From: Metallyticus violacea
Taxonomy: Eukaryota; Arthropoda; Insecta; Mantodea; Metallyticidae
DNA: 64,000 nt
Direction: 5' to 3'
NCBI GenBank assembly: GCA_030762175.1
Contig: CM060843.1
Span: forward strand, 117,186,869 to 117,250,868
How positions within the stretch are numbered: the first letter of the stretch is position 1; every line of letters starts with the position of its first letter. A program made the translations under genes and the position numbers. Shown here piece by piece: positions 58,350 to 64,000 of the stretch. The notes under the pieces were generated by a model that had not been told where the DNA came from, made no database searches, and worked only from the letters and a program-made list of their open reading frames with translations.

Positions 58350-58368
58350 CTAAGCAATAATCATCATC

Positions 58369-58381
58369 ACTCTCAGATTGC
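58369..58381 (+). repeat. LINE target-site duplication, right copy
   Basis: ACTCTCAGATTGC, identical to 52392-52404. Confidence 0.96.
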
Positions 58382-58680
58382 ATATATCGGTTTTTGCTAA
58401 AACCCCGTGAATGGCCTGCTTCTATACACGATATTTGTCGACTTTTACTAAAATTCGATTCACAGGAAGACGTGGAAGGTCAAAATTATGTCGTTACAAT
58501 GTACACATCAATTGGGGGGGGGGGAATGCTTTTATCGTGTTTTTTAAAAAAAAAAGTTCCTCAATTTGAAAGCGTTCATATTTTTTCATACAATACCTCA
58601 GTCCATTATTTCTTTGACTTTATTTTATTTAGAGTAGGGATGATTAGGATTCTTCTAGATTAGTAATGCAGCTATGCTCC
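58382..58680. other. Host flank, no gene
   Basis: AT-rich with an 11-G run at 58514-58524. Confidence 0.5.
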
Positions 58681-58873
58681 TTGTTCGGCCTAAGGGTGAT
58701 GAAATGAGCACAGCATGATGTTTATGCGGGTGGCTCTACAATGGGACGCGACATATTGGCCTCGGCTTCGGTTAATTTGAGAGGCCATGTAATATATCAC
58801 CTTTGTTCTTTGAGTGCTGATGAACTTAGCAGTTTTGCATCCTTAAACAATAACCATTATCACCATCACCTTT
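58681..58873 (+). mobile_element. 3' tail of an older related LINE
   Basis: Ends GTGCTGATGAACTTAGCAGT, TTTGCATCCTTAAACAATAA, CCATTATCACCATCACC. This is closely similar to the end of the intact LINE (same AGCAGTTTTGC, same 19-nt loop length, same ATC-rich terminus), but the stem is decayed and the upstream 130 bp (with GGCCTC...GAGGCC, possibly paired) is different. No duplication found; the 5' boundary is approximate. Confidence 0.6.
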
Positions 58874-58880
58874 GTTTTTT

Positions 58881-58925
58881 AACACACTGATGACCTGAGA
58901 TGTTAAAGAGGGTCCATAAGTAAAC
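58881..58925 (+). repeat. SINE-B tail fragment
   Basis: CACTGATGACCTGAGATGTT then AAAGAGGGTCCATAAGTAAACC, directly downstream of the old LINE tail. The stem is partly lost. Confidence 0.75.
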
Positions 58926-61900
58926 CACCTATAAACTGAGCTTATTATTTGTCTTATATATCTTGTCCAGCACCTTAACAGGAAATGAAACAAGAATTCA
59001 TGGCTTCGAGTTCAGACCAAACTAAATCCGTGATGTGTTATCACAAAACTTTTTAGGGAAAAAGTGCAGAATAATTCCTTTAGCTAATAAATTTGATTAC
59101 ATTCTTCTGGGACCCTGAAGGAATTATTTACATTATTTTGTGAGCTCCAGGTATATATAAAAACTCTTCGAAAGTTCAAGAAATGGTTTCGGTGAATTCA
59201 TTCATTTCATCGGTTCTCTGCAAGACTATGCAAGTCATTTGTGGGAAAGAATTTCATGATGACGCAGTTATGGTCGCTGAACGAAAATGACTGAAGGATA
59301 CACTTGCCAAAGTGGTACAGCATAAAGCTGGGACAAAGCAATCGTTTATAAGGAAGTGATCTATGCCATGGCACCGAAGTAATCAAGCATATACTATCTT
59401 TGTGATCTAATCATTTCAGTAGTTTTTAATATTACGACAATTTTCATTAAACTACTTGAAGCCGACTTATAGGTCAGGTATTACGGGTTTCTTGAGATTT
59501 ACAAATAAGTTGGTTAAGTTTAGGTATTGAGCGAGTTACATTTTAAGGACAGTAACCGACAAGTCTTTAATATATTTTGCTATCTGTTCTCCAGCATAAT
59601 CGCATTGTTATTAGTAGTTCTTATGTCATCGTTTACGTATATTTATACTACTCTTTTGGTTTCTAAATGACTCAGTTTTAGTGGTTGGTTTTGCTCGTGC
59701 AGCGATTTGCACTTTGATCTCTTCCTAGCTAAATTTTTGCAAACTTTGGTTTTCTACCATAAATTTTTTTTTTTCTAAAGGCATGATGAGGTCCTCGACT
59801 TCGGTATTTGTATACGAGGTGTCGATGGATCGTAAGAGATAATACGAAGAAAGTTTATTTATTTATTTTTCTGTGAATATAGTTGACCTGCAAATTTAAT
59901 TCATATTGTCCCTAAGAATAGCTATGGGATAACTGGAAATAATATAACCTTGAGCAGTTTGAAGTAGCAGGTTTTAAGTTCTTTACAGTGAATCACAGTT
60001 TTTCTTTTTTTAATCCTAATTGGAATATATGCGCTTAGCATGTAAAGTAGTTCAAGTGCAAATTAATATGTTTGTAACGCTCTTCTGTTTAAAACAGGTT
60101 CCGTTTGTTTTCTTGTTGAAGGGCATTAGTTGCACATTTTCCCCATCTTAATAGTGTGGCCATGGTAACGACGTCAGAGTAGTTTCAGAGAGACGTCGGA
60201 CTGCATCACCAGTGGCGGTTTCTGTAAGAAAAATTCTTTCGGTACGTTAACAGACAGATTCCTTGATATTACTCCTTTCAAATTCATACTAAATACATCA
60301 ATTATTGTAAATTCTCTAATATGCATAATTTCAATATTCCATTGACCATACCTTAATATCGGAAGATCATGAAGCAGACGAGTGCATCAAGAGAAGTAAC
60401 AGCGAAAAGTTCAATCTAGAATCACTCTTTTCTGTTATATTCAACCAAAATCAGTTTTAAACGCCATAATTAGGCATACGAACCTAGACCACAAATCTAA
60501 GAAGTAACAGCTCTCAACTGTCATTTGAGACTGTGACTCGTTTGGCATCTCTTAAAGAAAAAATATCGCCTCGTACTAAGAATACATCAGGTTATTAATT
60601 TTATTTCCCATCCCTCCACTAAGATTGAATTCATCTTGCTCTAATATTGAAGCAGTAATCACCGACTTCGACCCCCTACCCCTATATTACTAATGAAATC
60701 ATAATCCATTATCACTACTATATGTAATATTATAAACATTTTGTGCGACTTATATTGTTTGTGTAACCTTATTGAACCTGTGTGTATGTAGGTCATTGTA
60801 CTTATTTCCTTTATAGTGAAAAGAGAACCTTGTTGCCTGAACCCTATGATAAACATTTTACATTTTGTTTGGGCAAAAATAATTCAAGGACTTGTTTTTG
60901 TATATATTATGTTTTAAGACAAGGCTCAGACCACTAAAACGAAATAAAAGAATAGGAACAAAACGGTAGGGAGATATCTTTTATGAAAACGGTCAAGTAA
61001 GTAGTCTTTTGTTAGGTGAGGAAACGATCTACGTAATAAATAGTTCCTGATGCAAATCCGTCTGAAGATAAACATAGTGCAGCCTAATAGGAAATAACAT
61101 GTGAACAAAGCAATTAAAGACTCAAGATCAAAACCAACCAGAAAGATCCGGGAGAATCAATATCTAAGATCATGGCCTATAGGAAAATTCAAGAAGATTA
61201 TTTGCCTGAATAGTAACCAATAGGAAACCATATATAGAAAGAAAAAGTCAGAAAGCTATTCAAAATCATATTAAAATTGTATATTGCGTCCAGACCGGAG
61301 GACAAGAGAATTAATAAAAAGATATCGAGGTTCCAGAGCAGTTTTTTGGGGTGTATTAAGGCAAGTTTTAGATGGGAAGCTCGGCACAAATATAGACAAG
61401 CTTTAGAAGAGCAATGTTCAACAAGTGTTAGAAAAGTTTTTAGATGAGTAATAGGAGAGCATTAGAGGAGTACAGAGAACAGGAAGGCAAGTAACAGATA
61501 GCTACGCGACGAGAAAAATAACAGCAGGACTAGAATTAAAGTTAAATCATAACGTGAAAATGAATGTATTAGCTTAATAGAAAAAAGTGCGAAGTGTTGA
61601 ACAGTTGAACTGAATCACGTGCAAGGCGTATAGAACTGAAACTATCATAGGTCGCAACTTAGATACTGCAAAGGTGGCATTAAGGGCACTCAGAAACTTT
61701 TCAGGACTTGAAGGCAACCCTATCCAATGGCAAATATATCAATGTGTAAACAAATAGTGTTCACTATTATTACACGTATTTGTTCATCTACTGCCTGATT
61801 TACCAGTCCTTTCCCTCTGAGATACACGTCTCATAAAATTTCAGCAAATATACTGAGCTAAGAAGCCGAGTCGAGACGTTAGTGCAGCATCGGAGAAGAA

Positions 61901-62590
61901 CAGATTAACTACAGTTCAATAACTCTAATCAACAATCAATAATTCTACCCTCTCTTCCCATCACTACGCCTATCCTTATTACTATCGCAATATCCATACC
62001 TAAAATTCTTTTTCTTGTAATGTTTTGCAATTCCAGTACAATTAAAGAAAACAACAATACAATACCTCTCATTTCAACATTGTAAGGAATTAAAGTCAAA
62101 AGGTCTGAAATGATTATACCAAATGTCGGTCAAGCGATGTATTTTTAGCACAACTAAGGGATAATTTAATTTTTCCTTTTTTTTAGATGTTATCTCCTAA
62201 CAAAAGGTACGATGTGACTTTGTGTTTCTGCTGACTACATGTTGCGACTTATAGTAAGAAGTAGCTTTTCTTCTATTCATATGGAAATGTAACATATTTC
62301 TGCCATGAGATGGTAGCTAAACTAATGAAATATTCATTCACAAATATCAGCGACAGAGTTGAGGCAGTGCTTCCACATTTCTGTATCTCCACTACTTACC
62401 TCAAAGATGAACTCGCCTCGGAAGAACAGCATCTTGTTACTCGAAATATATATATTCCGTCACCAGAATCGAGTACTGTACTTTCAATGTCATCAGGACA
62501 GCTGAATTAGTATCGAGATATTTTGGAATGAATGGGAAAAGAAAACAGTTAAAAAGTCATGTAATGTAGCTAAAGTTGAATGAGAGCAGA
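58926..62590. other. No gene seen
   Basis: AT-rich sequence without a recognised element or credible exon. Confidence 0.5.
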
Positions 62591-62627
<37 letters not shown>

Positions 62628-62644
62628 GTTATTATTATTATTAT
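62591..62644. repeat. (ATT)n microsatellite
   Basis: About 18 ATT units with one GTT interruption, followed by CGTCATCAGCAGCAGC. Confidence 0.95.
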
Positions 62645-64000
62645 CGTCATCAGCAGCAGCATCATTATCTATCATCCTTTGATTGACCAGCGTTCTGTTG
62701 GGATTAAGTGTAGACCCCCCATACTTAAAATGCATAAATAATACATTTCCATTTATTAATACATGGCTTATGTATTACAATCGAATATTTCAATAATTTT
62801 GCAGTGAATGAATTAACCTAATGTAAAATTATAAAAATAAATAATTTTCCTTTATACTTATAAAATGAAATAACAGCTACTCTCGGTGCGCAATTTCTTC
62901 TTTCTGATTATTGTGAGGTCTTCTAGTAAGCGTTATGTTCCTTATAGGTAGTAGGTGCATTGCTGATTGGGCGGATTAGCCTTGGACTACCAACAGGTCG
63001 CCTTTATGAGTGGAGAGGCGATCAGAGTGGGACTTTCTAAGTATGTACGCTTGGCACTAGCAAGATTATACACATTTCGTCAGTTGTTTTAGGAGTGGTG
63101 TGTTTTTTAAGGTGTTATCCTCGGCAATTTGTGGCCTCTAAAGTTTGCGTTGTGTGTTGAATTTTAACGTAGCATTTAAATTAATTAACTTTATCGCCTG
63201 GGGTTTTATTTCTTTATTACCTATCTTGGTAATATCTCGTTCTACAAAGGACACTGTCTCTCTAACCTTTGTGTATCTTGACTTAAAGTGAAGAAGTGAA
63301 ATTGGGCATTGTTCTCTCTTGACCACTTTAATGAATATCCTTAATACTTCTGTTATTATTTACTGATTTGTGATAGTAAAACGCGCAAAATTTGTTGTAC
63401 AAAAGCAAGTTTTTGAAGTTATTAATCCAAGTGTTCTGTAGCAAATCAGGAAAAAATAAGCAGCACTAACACTTTGGTATAGTTTTCACACCTTGACTTG
63501 ATCAGTTGTATGTCACTATCTGCATCATTTTCACTTTTTTATTATTCTTTTTGTACGGGGATGGCAAGTGCTGGCTAGCAAGATCGTGTCCACGTCTCTT
63601 CCACTACGATGGTCCTGTCAATGTAAGCGTGATCTTCCCTGTCAATGTCCAGCGGTTTCTTGCAAGAGTATAACTATGTCATTGTTAACAGGCGTATTAG
63701 ATACCTAATGGGATAAAGGTTTACGATACCCAAGAAGTCTTTTAACTCTGCAATCAATCCTCCTCCAGCAGAGTTCAATGCTGCAGTATAAAAACGATCT
63801 GCATATGACACATTCACCACGCTATCACGTCCTTGACGAAATACGTACATCCAACACCTCCGATGTGACAAAGTTCCATTTTTTCATAGCATTCTTTAGT
63901 ATTTCTTCCCTGTGACACATGTCTTTAGTATGGTGCTCTTTAATTCCACTACTTCGGTCTATGAGTTCTGAGATACAATGGTGTTTTACTCCTGAAGTAC
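62645..64000. other. No gene seen
   Basis: AT-rich with slightly GC-richer blocks at 62940-63060 and 63560-63660. Nothing assignable. Confidence 0.5.

Larger units (their letters stand above)
52405..58368 (+). mobile_element. Full-length non-LTR retrotransposon (I/Jockey superfamily, RNase H type)
   Basis: A 5964-bp LINE, complete from 5' UTR to 3' end. Evidence: a perfect 13-bp target-site duplication on both sides, two intact ORFs in the canonical order (zinc-knuckle ORF1, then endonuclease-RT-RNase H ORF2), a structured 3' end and a terminal short ATC repeat in place of poly(A). It inserts by nicking DNA with its own endonuclease and copying its RNA from the nick. RNase H with an apurinic-type endonuclease places it in the I/Jockey superfamily. 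The clade (I, Nimb, LOA or other) needs a tree. The identical duplications and unbroken frames mean a recent insertion that may still be active. It is visibly more GC-rich than its surroundings. Confidence 0.97.

Overview
This window is from a eukaryotic nuclear genome, almost certainly an insect. It is AT-rich and gene-poor, with many microsatellites and the debris of at least eight classes of transposable element. The mixture (tRNA-derived SINEs, a Penelope-like element, mariner, hAT and DUF4817-type DDE relics, and a large RNase H-bearing LINE) would fit a big repeat-rich genome such as a cockroach, termite or other polyneopteran. That taxonomic guess is inference only. There are no rRNA genes, no functional tRNA genes, no CRISPR arrays, no prokaryotic gene layout, and no host gene I can name.

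Region by region. At 1-3.3 kb lies a minus-strand Penelope-like element relic with RT-end and GIY-YIG endonuclease remnants and, downstream, a hammerhead-ribozyme-like motif. It is split by a nested 1.27 kb mariner that has both terminal inverted repeats and a broken transposase. From 4.8 to 15.1 kb several tRNA-derived SINE families are scattered. I call them SINE-A, -B and -D here; SINE-C is at 30.6 kb. The 16-28 kb stretch holds transposase fossils, including an internally deleted DUF4817-type element with inverted termini, a pair of inverted dispersed repeats and a possible host exon. At 34-35.5 kb there is an LTR-like leader with two primer-binding-site-like motifs. At 39-51 kb there are more SINEs, mariner, hAT and DDE fossils, a minisatellite and a tail-only SINE insertion with a 14-bp target-site duplication.

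The clear centrepiece is 52405-58368. It is a complete non-LTR retrotransposon of the I/Jockey superfamily (the RNase H-containing kind), flanked by a perfect 13-bp target-site duplication, with both ORFs intact. ORF1 (426 aa) is a Gag-like protein with three zinc knuckles. ORF2 (1229 aa) carries endonuclease, reverse transcriptase, RNase H and a C-terminal CCHC motif, and all the catalytic residues I checked are present. Its 3' UTR is built of about 116-bp repeats, each carrying a small hairpin whose stem is preserved through paired changes. It ends in a stem-loop resembling, in stem and loop, the 3' end of SINE-B. This suggests that LINEs of this kind mobilise the SINE-B copies in the window.

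The autonomous LINE supplies an RNA-binding protein and the copying enzyme. The SINEs supply only Pol III-type promoter boxes and a 3' tail for that enzyme to recognise. Everything else is decaying.
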